A stretch of 64,000 nucleotides of DNA from Streptomyces sp. NBC_00353. GTDB lineage: Bacteria > Actinomycetota > Actinomycetes > Streptomycetales > Streptomycetaceae. Shown here piece after piece: positions 1-8,235 of the stretch (the first letter of the stretch is position 1; every line of letters starts with the position of its first letter). The DNA lies in assembly GCF_036108815.1 (NCBI RefSeq), contig NZ_CP107985.1:992001-1056000 (forward strand), given 5' to 3'. The notes under the pieces were generated by a model that saw only the letters and a program-made list of their open reading frames with translations, was not told where the DNA came from and made no database searches. The position numbers and the translations under genes were made by a program.

Positions 1-204
1 ACCCCGATAGTCGTGCACCGCTCCGCACCGGCCGGTGGCCGGGTGGTCACCATCAACGATGAGACGGTCGGCCTCGTCCACGACGACCACGCCCTGATCG
101 AGCTCCTCCGGCGTGCCGGCATCTACGACGCCGAGCATTGCCTCGACGACCCGCAGTGGATCGAATGGCGCGGCGGCCCGGCCCACCGGTACGAAGCGGC
201 GTGA
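1..204 (+). CDS. small conserved hypothetical protein, 5' end cut by window
   Basis: The reading frame is open from base 1 and stops at TGA 202-204. A GTG at 13 could start it, but codons before it (Thr-Pro-Ile-Val) are in frame, so the true start is probably just outside the window. The roughly 67 residues end in a compact acidic tail with LDDPQWIEWRGG, typical of short cytoplasmic Streptomyces hypotheticals. No catalytic motif or membrane segment is visible. I do not know its function. Confidence 0.55.
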   Translation, partial: TPIVVHRSAPAGGRVVTINDETVGLVHDDHALIELLRRAGIYDAEHCLDDPQWIEWRGGPAHRYEAA

Positions 205-311
205 CGTAGGCCCTGTACATCCGGAAGGAGTCAGAGCTGTCCCGCCCGCGCCAGACTGGGACCAAGGCGTGTTTTGGAAGTAGCGCATGCTCAGAGGTCT
301 GGAGAGTCCCC

Positions 312-729
312 GTGGCACGCAGGAGCTCCGTGGAGATCGTCGAAGCGTTCTGGGAGGAGGTTTGGAACCGCCACAACCCCGACAAGATCGACGACTTTGT
401 CGTCGAGGACTTCGTCATCACCAACCCCGGCGGATCCATCGAAGGCCGCGAGAAATTCAAGTCGTGGGTCGCCGCCTTCCTGGACCAGGTCCACGATCTG
501 AGGCTCGAGGTCGTCGAGTCCTTTCAGAACGAGGACGGGAGCCGGGTGGCGTCACGGTGGATCGTGCGCGGGAGGAACAATGGGCTTCTGGGCACCGAGC
601 CCGACGGGCGGCCGATCTCCTTCAGTGGTACGGCCGTCTGGGCGGTGCGCGAGGACGGCAAGCTACAACTGGGTGGAACGTGCCACCTGGGAGCTGTACC
701 AGCAGCTGACGAGCACCTCAGGACGGTGA
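312..729 (+). pseudogene. SnoaL-like (NTF2-fold) protein with a 3' frameshift
   Basis: The N-terminal 118 residues from GTG 312 read as a SnoaL-like polyketide-cyclase/NTF2-fold domain (EAFWEEVWNRHNPDKID, then ITNPGGSIEGRE). These folds bind small hydrophobic ligands or act as cyclases and isomerases. After EDGKL (codon ending at 665) the expected C-terminus NWVERATWELYQQLTSTS appears only in the next frame, starting at 667 and stopping at TGA 727-729. One base is extra, or two are missing, near 663-667. The original frame runs on without homology to 1409. Either the gene is a fresh pseudogene or there is a sequencing error. Substrate unknown. Confidence 0.7.
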
Positions 730-864
730 GACGATCAGCCCGCCTTGCGGTCACTGCCACGGAGCCTCGCTGTCATGGAACGTGCCCACCACCAGGTCGG
801 GCAGAGCAGAGACATCGCTCCGTCGCTCGTCAGCTCCCTGACAGCCGCTGCCGTGACCTCCTAC

Positions 865-886
865 GGCGTGTATCGAAAGTAGATCT
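865..886 (+). repeat. 22-bp dispersed repeat, copy 1
   Basis: Matches 2291-2312 at 21 of 22 positions in the same orientation; the shared core is ATCGAAAGTAGATCT. It sits between the frameshifted SnoaL gene and the end of the minus-strand membrane gene. Function unknown. Confidence 0.6.
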
Positions 887-932
887 TGACCGCATGACGA
901 TCTCGGCAAGTGCCGCCGATGCCGTCGACCCG

Positions 933-1271
933 TCAGCCGCCGGGTCCTCCACTGCCAAAAGCCCCACCGTTGTCATCCTTGGGTACGTCCCTTGTCGAAG
1001 AGGGCCGGTTGATCTCATATGGGCTGAGACCTTCTCCGAAATCATCCGCATCCCTCACGTTTTCGCCGCGAAAAGGCCGCCGGCTTCCGGAGGAACGCTC
1101 GGCCTGCTGTCGTGCCTGAGACCGACGGCGCGCGTCCCACCAGACGAGGCCAAGCAGAACAGCGACTACGACCACCGCTATACAGACGGGGAAAATCCAG
1201 CGCACAGCCGAAGCGGCCACTGTGATGTCACTGATGGGCACCTGGCTCACAAGGTGGCTCATCTGGCCCAC
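933..1271 (-). CDS. DUF6479-like single-pass membrane protein
   Basis: A 112-residue protein with one N-terminal membrane segment (about residues 26-46, IFPVCIAVVVVAVLLGLVWW). It is followed by a stop-transfer run of Arg (DARRRSQAR) and a hydrophilic tail containing FGEGLSPYEI. This layout, a short extracytoplasmic N-terminus, one helix, a basic stretch and a 'L.PYE' motif, matches the DUF6479 family of Streptomyces. Role unknown. Family assignment is from recalled layout only, so it is moderate. Confidence 0.6.
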   Translation of the reverse strand: MGQMSHLVSQVPISDITVAASAVRWIFPVCIAVVVVAVLLGLVWWDARRRSQARQQAERSSGSRRPFRGENVRDADDFGEGLSPYEINRPSSTRDVPKDDNGGAFGSGGPGG

Positions 1272-1472
1272 GTCCTTCCTGAGAGGATTCCACCGCTCAC
1301 AAAGCGAGGCAGGGGCTTCCGCTCATTGGAGAGAGAGCCCGCGATGGCCGGAGCCATGGGAAACTCCAATCCCACACCTGGCGGAATCAATCTCGCGGGG
1401 CCCGCCTGAACGGGACGTCTGGCAAGGCTCAAGCTCCCTCATAAGTCTACGGCGGGGAGCGTACGGGGGCCG

Positions 1473-1712
1473 CTAGAGCAAGTGGGACAGGATGCCGGTC
1501 AGGATGACGACGATCATCAGCGTGCCGACGACCCACCGCTCCCGGGGGACGTCGAAGACGTTGAACTCGTCCGGCTCCATCACCTGCTCGCCGTCGGCGA
1601 CGTGGCCGCCGCGAAAGAAGTGCCGGCGCTTGGTCCGCTCCTCGTTGAGGCCGTGGCGCGTGACCACCGTCGGCGAGGTCGTGCCGCACTGGGTGCACCG
1701 GCAGGCGTACAT
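1473..1712 (-). CDS. small Cys-containing, C-terminally membrane-anchored protein
   Basis: A 79-residue protein beginning MYACRCTQCG. The start was chosen because an AAGGAGG ribosome-binding site lies 8 bases upstream on the minus strand; an in-frame upstream ATG lacks this. The N-terminal CxCxxC cluster resembles half of a zinc ribbon. A basic region (ERTKRRHFFRGGH) leads to a C-terminal helix (WVVGTLMIVVILTGILSHLL) that should anchor it as a tail-anchored membrane protein. No enzymatic motif. Function unknown. Confidence 0.6.
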   Translation of the reverse strand: MYACRCTQCGTTSPTVVTRHGLNEERTKRRHFFRGGHVADGEQVMEPDEFNVFDVPRERWVVGTLMIVVILTGILSHLL

Positions 1713-2241
1713 CCCCGTTCCCTCCTTCATTCCAGAACACTTCCCATCATGACGGACTTTCCGGCCGATTAGCCACGGACCGCACCGGATCACAAACCGA
1801 GAGTGCTGTTCGAGTTCAGTCGGTGCGGCCGAATTCGATCTTCCAGGCAGCTGGCCCCTGGTCGGCGTCCGGGACAATCCGGTGCCGTCTCGAGCTCCTC
1901 CCGCGTCCACTCGGTGCGATATGCACTCAACTCCTCTCCGGGGGGCTGGCGGCGTTGTTGGCGTTGGCTCTGACCTGCACCAACCCTCTCCCTGGGGCCC
2001 CTCCTCGTGGTGGCGGGCGCCGGGCCCATTCCCCGGCCGGGAGGGTCTCGCCGTCCTCCCCGTCGACCTCGTCGGGGGGGACGGCTTGGCAGGGGTGCCG
2101 CCACCGCGCCCCAGGCAGCGCGCCCACATCACGAACACGGCAGCCGCGGGGACCACGACCGCGTCTGACCACAGGTCAGGTGAATCGATCCGCTACGCCT
2201 TCGGTCACGGGGATAACGCCCGGGCCCGGCAAGGCATAAGA
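1713..2241. other. 529-bp stretch without a convincing gene
   Basis: Several overlapping frames are open on both strands, but all are compositionally biased (Pro/Arg/Gly) and none shows family motifs. The minus-strand frames from about 2156 and 2104 might be a decayed small gene, but I cannot join them convincingly. Confidence 0.3.
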
Positions 2242-2271
2242 AAAAGGGCCCCGGACATTCGGGGCCCCTTT
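2242..2271. terminator. strong GC hairpin terminator
   Basis: Stem GGGCCCCG (2246-2253) pairs with CGGGGCCC (2260-2267) around a 6-nt loop, extended by A/T pairs after one mismatch. It has A-rich sequence on the left and TTTCGTTGTCTT on the right, so it could terminate in either direction. No obvious gene feeds it from the left on the plus strand. Confidence 0.65.
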
Positions 2272-2290
2272 CGTTGTCTTGGGCGAGTAG

Positions 2291-2312
2291 GGCGTGCATC
2301 GAAAGTAGATCT
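2291..2312 (+). repeat. 22-bp dispersed repeat, copy 2
   Basis: Second copy of the repeat at 865-886, with one C/T difference. It lies about 145 bp upstream of the SnoaL-like gene at 2457, just past the hairpin at 2242-2271. It could be a promoter element or a mobile-element scar. Confidence 0.6.
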
Positions 2313-2456
2313 CCGACTGTGACCGCGCATTCGATCGACCCCGTAGACGGCGCAACAGTGCACGTGTCGGCCACCGCCGCCGGGGTTACGCTGATTCCCA
2401 AGGCTGGCAGACCGGATGGATTCTCGTCCGATACCTCTGTGATCGGAGGGAACGCA

Positions 2457-2843
2457 ATGGGAGACCGGGAGACCCGAGCGGCGCTGGACCGGCATTGGGC
2501 AGCGTCTGCAGCCGGCGACCAAGACGCCGAGCACGAGATCTATCACGACGACGCCATCACTGACTATCCCCAGTCGGGTGAGCGCATCCACGGCCGCCGC
2601 AATCTCCAGGCGCTGCGCTCAAACCATCCGGCCAAGCTCACCTTCACCATCCGTCGAATTCTCGGCAGTGGGGATCTTTGGATCACCGAATATGTGATCG
2701 ACTACGACGGGAAACCCGCATCCACTATCAGCATTATGGAATTCCGCGACGGCAAGGTCGTCCACGAGACCCAGTACTTCGCGGATCCGTTCACTCCGCC
2801 CGCCTGGCGCGCCAAATGGGTCGAGTCAATGCCCTTCGTCTGA
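2457..2843 (+). CDS. SnoaL-like / NTF2-fold protein
   Basis: A 128-residue protein. ATG 2457 is preceded by GGAGGG at 2445-2450 with a 6-base gap, which decides the start over the longer open frame from 2274. The sequence (LDRHWAASAAGDQDAEHEIYHDDAITDYPQSGERIHGRRN, described here in two parts: an N-terminal helix and the DYPQSGERI strand) is typical of the nuclear-transport-factor-2 fold used by SnoaL cyclases, isomerases and many orphan proteins. The C-terminus VVHETQYFADPFTPPAW closes the fold. It is complete, unlike the broken relative at 312. Substrate unknown. Confidence 0.8.
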   Translation: MGDRETRAALDRHWAASAAGDQDAEHEIYHDDAITDYPQSGERIHGRRNLQALRSNHPAKLTFTIRRILGSGDLWITEYVIDYDGKPASTISIMEFRDGKVVHETQYFADPFTPPAWRAKWVESMPFV

Positions 2844-2849
2844 CGCCTG

Positions 2850-3156
2850 CTTGCGGTCGACCCGCGTGCCACATCAAGACCAGGGCGGAGCGGGGACTCA
2901 CGGGCTGTCCCGGCCTCGGAGTTGAGGGAGCAAATCCGGAGCGCGTCCGCGTGAGCCTCAGCGAACGCCTCGCGGACGGAGTCCTCATCCTTCCCCCAAG
3001 CCCGAGCAACCGTGTGCGCCTGCAGGCCAATACGTCGCTCAACGACCGGTGCGAAGGCCCTTCCGTGTAGAGGTCCTCGAAGTCCCACCGCCACGGACTG
3101 CGCAGTTCCGCCGCGCTGGGATTCGTGACGACCTCGGAGCCGTCCAGGGCGTACAC
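2850..3156 (-). pseudogene. frameshifted conserved hypothetical gene
   Basis: From GTG 3156 the minus strand reads MYALDGSEVV...WRWDFEDLYTEG. The protein-like continuation (AFAPVVERRIGLQAHTVARA, then KDEDSVREAFAEAHADALRI) is in the neighbouring frame, so a frameshift falls in the GGAAGGGCC run at about 3056-3064. The second frame then runs to 2702, antisense to the SnoaL-like gene, so the original 3' end is unclear. The helical second half has no motif I can name. Confidence 0.4.
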
Positions 3157-3316
3157 GGCTGGCCCCGCTCCCCCAGTGAGGGGAGTTGCCGGCCCTGAAC
3201 GTCAGGGCTGCTCGGTGAGGGGCGGAAGCGGCTATATCCAGGACGGCTCCGACGCCCTGATCACTCCAGTCACACCAAGATCGTTCCATCCGGAACCGGC
3301 CGAGTTGGGCAATGAA

Positions 3317-3736
3317 TCAAGCGCGGAGCTCGAGGCACCGGTCCAGCTGCCTACGCAGACGAGCAGAAGCTCCACGGAGAGCCCCGAGTCGTCGCACCTC
3401 TTCCGCCGCAAGTTCCATTCGTCCTGCCAGCGCGAGCACTACGGCATAGGGCCGTTCGCCCTCGGCGAGCTTGGCCGCCGCGGCATCACGGACGGCTCGC
3501 AACACTGTGCAGTCCGCGCGAGGATGTTCCGCCAGCAGGCGAAGGAGCCTGTTGTCGTTCCAAACACTGTCTTGGGCCGCGCTCAGTTCCAGCAGGGTGT
3601 GGGGCGCCGTATGGGGATTGGCGGCCAGCGCCTGCCAGACGAAGGAGTACGGACATCGCGCGAGTTGATGCAGGACGGAGCTGTCCTTCTCGGCACGCGC
3701 CAGTTCGAGGTAGTCGGCAGGCGTATGCACGGACAA
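3317..3736 (-). CDS. leucine-rich-variant/HEAT-like repeat protein
   Basis: A 139-residue all-helical protein with short degenerate repeats such as DSSVLHQLARCPYSFVWQAL followed by AANPHTAPHTLLEL. This is the spacing of leucine-rich-variant or HEAT-like repeats, in which helix pairs stack into a protein-binding surface. The C-terminal half (ELAAEEVRRLGALRG...RRQLDRCLELRA) is a basic helix. No catalytic residues, signal peptide or membrane segment. It stands alone; the partner is unknown. Confidence 0.55.
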   Translation of the reverse strand: MSVHTPADYLELARAEKDSSVLHQLARCPYSFVWQALAANPHTAPHTLLELSAAQDSVWNDNRLLRLLAEHPRADCTVLRAVRDAAAAKLAEGERPYAVVLALAGRMELAAEEVRRLGALRGASARLRRQLDRCLELRA

Positions 3737-3918
3737 TGGCCCCTCAGGATCGTCGGGGCGACCATCCTGTCATCAGGGCTTGGCCACCTGTGTGCGGGGG
3801 GGGCGTCCTCTTATCGCAACCGCCCTTTAGACCAATTACGGCACAGCCCTTAGACGGTGTCTCACGTGGCGATCTTGTCCGCTGCAGGGCCATAGGCGCT
3901 CAGGGTGGGGCCAGCCTG

Positions 3919-4299
3919 TCAGGCTGGCCAGCTGAGCTGACCGTCCACGATGGCCGGGAGAGACGCGGGCATCTCGTCGGTGACCCAGGCGAACTCCAGG
4001 GCTGCGAGCGTGGCTCCCCGGTCCGTCCACACGAGGATCTCGCCGACGTAGGCGCCGGACGGGTCATGGACTTGCGCGTCTACGGGCACGAGCGCTTCCG
4101 GCAGTGCTGCATGCTCGTAAGGTTCCCGGACCTGCAGGTCGACGCTCACGGAGTCAGGCCCCCAGATGGCGATCACCTCGGTGCGGTCCAGCTGACTGCG
4201 GAGTTGCGACGCGCCAACGAACTCCGCGGACAGGATGTGTTCAAGCACTGCGCGCTCGTCGGCGTTCAACGGGCGCGGGTCGATGGAAAGAGGAGCCAT
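3919..4299 (-). CDS. conserved hypothetical protein inside the IS5-like unit
   Basis: A 126-residue soluble acidic protein starting MAPLSIDPRPLNADERAVLE, with AGGAG-like sequence not obvious upstream. ATG 4299 is preferred because the homology-like sequence begins there, after a low-complexity Pro leader in the longer frame. The core (VIAIWGPDSVSVDLQV...VWTDRGATLAALEFAWVTDE) looks like an alpha/beta domain, but I cannot assign a family. It lies divergent to the transposase, 89 bp away, between the inverted repeats. It is a candidate passenger gene with no visible transposition motif. Confidence 0.6.
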   Translation of the reverse strand: MAPLSIDPRPLNADERAVLEHILSAEFVGASQLRSQLDRTEVIAIWGPDSVSVDLQVREPYEHAALPEALVPVDAQVHDPSGAYVGEILVWTDRGATLAALEFAWVTDEMPASLPAIVDGQLSWPA

Positions 4300-4388
4300 G
4301 CGCCCATTTTGAGGTGGCGGGGGCAACCAGCCCAACGCCTACACCGACCGTCGCCGGAGACCGACCGGCAGCGGCATCATGACCGTTC

Positions 4389-5206
4389 ATGGGTGGGGAT
4401 CTGTCGCAGCGGCTCGTGCCGGATGATCTATGGGCAATGGTCGAGCCGGTACTGCCGTCCTTCCGCTCGCGCCCGCAGGGCGGTGACACCGCGCCGATTG
4501 ACCAACGTGCCGTGTTCACGGCCGTCGTGTACGTGCTGACCAGCGGGTGCGCGTGGCGGTATCTGCCACCGACGTTCGGAGTGTCGCCGGCGACGGCTCA
4601 CCGGAGGTTCTCAGTCTGGACCGCATCCGGAGTGTGGCGTCAGCTGCACCGCGTGGTTCTGGACGAGATCGGTGCCTGTGGCGGACTCGACTGGAGCTCT
4701 GTGATCGTCGATGCCGCCTCGGTGCGCGCGAAAAGGGGGGTCCGCTGACGGGGCCGAATCCGGTCGACCGAGGCAAATCAGGCAGCAAACTGCATGTTCT
4801 GACCGACGCGCAGGGACTGCCCGTGGTCGTCGGGGTGTCCGCCGCGAACGTCAACGACGTCCAAGCGCTTCGCCCGCTCATACTCGGGATCCCGGCCGTC
4901 CGCTCACGCCGCGGCCCCCGTCGGCGACACCCCAACAAGGTCCGGGCCGACAAGGCGTACCACTCGGCAGGCAACCTGGCGTGGCTACGCGAACGCAACA
5001 TCACTCCGCGGATCGCCTGGCCGGGCGTGGAGTCCTCCGAACGCCTCGGAAGGCACCGGTGGAAGATCGAGAGGTCGATCTCCTGGCTCTTTGGATACCG
5101 CCGCCTGACCGTCCGCTATGAGCGCAAGGGCGGTCACTTCCTCACCTTCCTCGGGCTCGCCGCAGTCATGACCTGCTACAAGAAGCTCGCCAAGATCGCC
5201 ACGTGA
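4389..5206 (+). CDS. IS5-family transposase made from two frames (orfA/orfB)
   Basis: orfA (4389-4748) is 119 residues with the IS427-group N-terminus (SQRLVPDDLWAMVEPVLPSF, then GCAWRYLPPTFG). orfB continues in the -1 frame with GPNPVDRGKSGSKLHVLTDA and the DDE-type catalytic core (KVRADKAYHSAGN, HRWKIERSISWLFGYRRL), ending KKLAKIAT at 5206. The switch falls at GCGAAAAGGGGGG near 4730-4740, a classic slippery run for programmed frameshifting. The same arrangement in the second copy at 7372 argues this is not decay. The product would cut and join the element ends. Confidence 0.85.
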
Positions 5207-5251
5207 GACACCGTCTTAGCTTGTTTTGGAACCTCCCGCCGGGATGCTTGA

Positions 5252-6169
5252 TCACTGGTGGAACGACGCGGTGAGGCGTTGCAGTGCGGCATGGGCGGGT
5301 GGGCCCCAGGAGGGCTTGCCTCCGGGGCGGCCGTGGACGCCGGCGTCTCCGATGTGGATGCCGCTGAGGGCGCGCAGCACCGCCCAGCCGCGGGCGCGGC
5401 GTAGGGTCGCAGCGTCCGGGCTCGGCTGGTAAGCAGCGTGGAAGCGGTCGGCGGCGCCGTCCGGCAGCAGGATCCAAGCCGCGGCGAGGTCGCAGGCGGG
5501 GTCGCCGGCGAACAGGTCGCCGAAGTCGATCACGCCACAGAAGGTGCCGTTCGTGGTCAGGATGTTGGCTGGATGCAGATCGCCATGGAGCCAGAGTCTT
5601 GGGCCTGCCCAGTCGGGTGCGGCGGCGGCGTCTTCCCAGACCGCGCGGACGGCGTCGGGGTCGCGAATCAGCCCTAGTTCGGCGGCCGAGGCAAGCGCTT
5701 GGGTGAAGCCTTCGGCGGTGTCGGCCAGCGGGCCCCCGCGGTCTCGGCCTGCGGGCGCCTCGTCGGGAGCGGGGCGGTGAAGGGCTGTCAGGAAGGCAGC
5801 CAAGGTGACGGCCGCCTCCGCGGCGCGCGTCGCGGGGGCGCGGTCGGCAGGCTCGCCCGGTACCCAGGTGGTGACGAGCCAGGGCCGCGGAAACCGTTCA
5901 GAGGGCTCACCAAGGCGTTGCGGTACGGGGATCTGCAGAGGAAGGTCCGGGGCGAGAATGGGCAGCCAGGCGTGTTCCTTGCGTAGCAGCGCGTCCGCAG
6001 ACTGCGTCGCCCAGGGCAACCGGACGGCGAGGTCGTCGCCGAGCCGCCACACTTGATTGTCCCAGCCACGCGCTCCGAGCTTCAAGGGGCGATCCGCCAG
6101 GTCGGGGTGCTGCTCGCGCAGCAGATCCCGGATCAAGTCCTCGGTGATGACCATCTCGGTAGCTGTCAT
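5252..6169 (-). CDS. aminoglycoside phosphotransferase-family kinase
   Basis: A 305-residue APH/choline-kinase-fold protein. Residues about 28-54 carry the nucleotide-binding lobe (LGARGWDNQVWRLGDDLAVR). The catalytic loop is HGDLHPAN at 195-202 (base Asp197) and the metal-binding IDFGD at 214-218. These proteins transfer phosphate from ATP to a hydroxyl on small molecules, including some antibiotics. The substrate cannot be told from sequence. ATG 6169 was chosen because the family match starts there; the longer frame adds 19 unlikely residues. Its 3' end lies just outside the IS5-like repeat, 33 bp away. Confidence 0.85.
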   Translation of the reverse strand: MTATEMVITEDLIRDLLREQHPDLADRPLKLGARGWDNQVWRLGDDLAVRLPWATQSADALLRKEHAWLPILAPDLPLQIPVPQRLGEPSERFPRPWLVTTWVPGEPADRAPATRAAEAAVTLAAFLTALHRPAPDEAPAGRDRGGPLADTAEGFTQALASAAELGLIRDPDAVRAVWEDAAAAPDWAGPRLWLHGDLHPANILTTNGTFCGVIDFGDLFAGDPACDLAAAWILLPDGAADRFHAAYQPSPDAATLRRARGWAVLRALSGIHIGDAGVHGRPGGKPSWGPPAHAALQRLTASFHQ

Positions 6170-6534
6170 GTGGAGCAACAATAATTGCGTAGCAGCCTGC
6201 CTGGGATTCGGGCGAATCCGAGTCAAGTTCCGGCGTCGAACGTACTTCGAACTTGATCAGCGTTTTCGCGATTCAGTGAACGTGAAGGCGGCCTCCCCGG
6301 CGCTCCATCGCCGAGCAGCGCCCAGCTCCCGCCCAAAGCCGTGGAGCCAACCGCGATCACAGCTGCGGGTCGTAGGCGATTTTGGGCCGATACTCTCGCG
6401 ATCAATACGCCCCCATAGAGCGAGAATTGCGAAGTTACCGCCACGCTAATAAACGACTTCAGAGGTGGCAAGCCACCTCTCTCCGAGGTCCATCTCATGG
6501 CTTCCGTTCGGCTGCATGGTTCGGTTCCTCCTGC
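6170..6534. other. 365-bp gap without a supported gene
   Basis: An AT-richer segment upstream of the APH gene. A 91-codon minus-strand frame (6223-6498) has no recognisable domain and no clear ribosome-binding site. The stretch probably contains the promoter of the APH gene. Confidence 0.3.
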
Positions 6535-6975
6535 TCAGCGCAGTTGCTCGGCCAGTCCGACGATGATGCCCGCCGGGCCGCGGAGGTAGCAGAGCAGATA
6601 GCTGTCCTCGAACCGGGCGATCTCGCCGACGAGTTCGGCGCCGTGAGGGCGCAGGCGGGCAACGGTGTCCTCGATGTCGTCGACGGCGAACATGACGCGG
6701 TGCGTGCCCAGAATGTTGTGCGGCCGGTTGCGCGGCCCGGCGCTGATCACCGCGGGGCTGCGGTACTTCGCCAGCTCGAGCCGGCTGTGACCGTCCGGGG
6801 TCCGGACCATCGCGATGTCACAGCGGACGCCGTCGAGTCCGGTGCACTGGTCGGCGAAGAGGCCCTCGACCTCCGCCCTGCCCTCCAGCTCCATACCGAG
6901 CTCCACGAAGAACGCGATGGCGGCATCCATGTCCTCGACGACGATGCCGACGTTGTCCATCCGCTGAATCGCCAT
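6535..6975 (-). CDS. VOC-superfamily (glyoxalase-fold) protein
   Basis: A 146-residue protein with two beta-alpha-beta-beta-beta modules: IQRMDNVGIVVEDMDAAIAF at the N-terminus and HRVMFAVDDIEDTVARLRPH from about residue 92. That is the layout of vicinal-oxygen-chelate proteins, which include glyoxalases, dioxygenases and resistance proteins, usually with a metal held by His/Glu. The start at 6975 is supported by AAGGAGAG a few bases upstream. It is monocistronic; the substrate is unknown. Confidence 0.85.
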   Translation of the reverse strand: MAIQRMDNVGIVVEDMDAAIAFFVELGMELEGRAEVEGLFADQCTGLDGVRCDIAMVRTPDGHSRLELAKYRSPAVISAGPRNRPHNILGTHRVMFAVDDIEDTVARLRPHGAELVGEIARFEDSYLLCYLRGPAGIIVGLAEQLR

Positions 6976-7094
6976 GCTGGTCTCTCCTTCTTCCTCGTGC
7001 GGCCGGTGGTGGCCGCTGATGTCCCTAGGACGGAGCCGGTGGCACGTTCTCGACATCCCCAGACCGCCGAACTCCGAAAAATCTGGATCGCGCC

Positions 7095-7244
7095 TCAGGT
7101 GAGATTCATCCGGATGTACCAACCCACCGCCAGCACGACGAGAATGGCTCCCACGAAGGCCCACGCCGCGGTTGCTGCGCTGTGCGAGGTATAGATCAGA
7201 GCAAGCATGCTCAGCCAGATACCCGGCAGGAGCGGCCGTAGCCA
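7095..7244 (-). CDS. small two-helix membrane protein, probably truncated at its 5' end
   Basis: The minus strand reads WLRPLLPGIWLSMLALIYTS, then AATAAWAFVGAILVVLAVGW, and ends YIRMNLT with stop at 7095-7097. Two hydrophobic helices separated by a short polar turn are clear. The first standard in-frame start is ATG 7208 (37 residues), inside the first helix, while homologous-looking sequence extends to about 7244. An in-frame stop lies further up, near 7290. The IS5 copy lies 118 bp upstream. Either the start is non-standard or the 5' end was lost. Confidence 0.4.
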   Translation of the reverse strand, partial: WLRPLLPGIWLSMLALIYTSHSAATAAWAFVGAILVVLAVGWYIRMNLT

Positions 7245-7362
7245 GTGGACGTTGGCGCCCCCCTGTCGAATACGTGTCGAAGGCGCGATCTATCGCGCTC
7301 GGCGTCCGTGGAGCACCAGGTCAGGAGGGATGCGCAGACGATCACACCAGGTGCCTTCTTTA

Positions 7363-8235
7363 GAGGTTGTCTCACGTGGCAAGTTTCGCGAGCTTCTTGC
7401 AGCAGGTCAGGGCGGCGGCCAGGCCGAGGAGGGCGAGGGAGTGCGAGCCCTTTCGTTCGTATCGGACGGTGAGGCGGCGGTAGCCGAAGAGCCAGGCGAT
7501 CGACCGTTCGATCTTCCAGCGGTGCCGACCGAGGCGTTCGCCGGACTCGATGCCGGGCCGCGCGATGCGCGCGACGAGCCCGCGCTCGCGCAGCCAGGCC
7601 AGGTGTTCGGCGGAGAAGTACGCCTTGTCCGCGCGGAGTTTGACGGGTCGGCGCCGCCGTGGTCCCCGGCGGGACCGGACGGCGGGTATGCCGCGGATGA
7701 GCGGTTCGAGGGCGAGGCTGTCGTGCATGTTCGCGCCGGACACGGCGACGGCGAGCGGGATGCCCTGGGCATCGGACAGCACGTGCAGCTTGCTGCCCTT
7801 CTTGCCGCGATCGACCTGGTTCGGCCCGGTCAGCGATCCCCCCCTTTGGCGCGAACGGAGGCCGCGTCGACGATCGCCGAGGTCCAGTCCACCTCGCCCC
7901 GGGCCCCGAGTTCGTCCAGCACCGCCCGGTGCAGCCGACGCCACAGGCCGGCCTCGGTCCATACCGTGAAGCGGCGATGCGCGGTGGCGGGAGACGTGCC
8001 GAACGTCGGCGGCAGATGCCGCCAGGCACAGCCGCTGGTCAGCGCGTACACCACTGCCGTGAACACGGCCCGCTCGTCACGCGGAGCGGTCCCACCACCT
8101 TGCGGACGAGCAGCGAACGACGGCAGCAACGGGGCGGCCAGCTCCCAGAGTTCATCAGGAACCAGACGCTTCGATGGATCAGCACCCACGACCGGCAGCA
8201 TGCCGCACGAACATCAAGTCACGTGAGACAACCTC
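7363..8235 (-). mobile_element. IS5-family (IS427-like) insertion sequence, 873 bp
   Basis: Terminal inverted repeats GAGGTTGTCTCACGTG sit at 7363-7378 and, as the reverse complement, at 8220-8235. TA flanks both ends. The element contains a two-frame transposase on the minus strand. It is a close relative of the element ending at 5215 but shorter, with its left repeat about 20 bp from the transposase start, as expected for an unmodified element. Confidence 0.85.
7372..8201 (-). CDS. IS5-family transposase made from two frames (orfA/orfB)
   Basis: orfA (8201 down to 7830) begins MLPVVGADPSKRLVPDELWE and ends VRAKGGDR. The catalytic half is in the -1 frame (LTGPNQVDRGKKGSKLHVLS ... RADKAYFSAEHL ... 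HRWKIERSIAWLFGYRRL) and stops at 7372. The frame switch falls at GCCAAAGGGGGGG near 7838-7850, equivalent to the slippery run in the copy at 4389. Length and order of the DDE motifs match IS427-group transposases. Both halves look intact, so the element may be active. Confidence 0.85.

Larger units (their letters stand above)
3853..5215 (+). mobile_element. IS5-family (IS427-like) element or unit with a non-transposase gene inside
   Basis: A 25-bp perfect inverted repeat lies at 3853-3877 (GACGGTGTCTCACGTGGCGA...) and 5191-5215. TTA directly flanks both sides (3850-3852, 5216-5218), fitting the TNA-type duplication of IS427-group elements. Inside are a two-frame transposase at the right and an unrelated minus-strand gene at 3919-4299. 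The total of 1363 bp exceeds the 873 bp of the sister element at 7363. No inverted repeat lies directly upstream of the transposase, so the left copy is either the real end of an enlarged element or a second right end left by another inverted copy. Confidence 0.6.

Noticed and set aside
7095..8235. A single continuous transposase frame in the IS5 copy
   Set aside because: The catalytic part is clearly in the -1 frame relative to orfA, with a slippery run between, so one continuous gene is not the right model.
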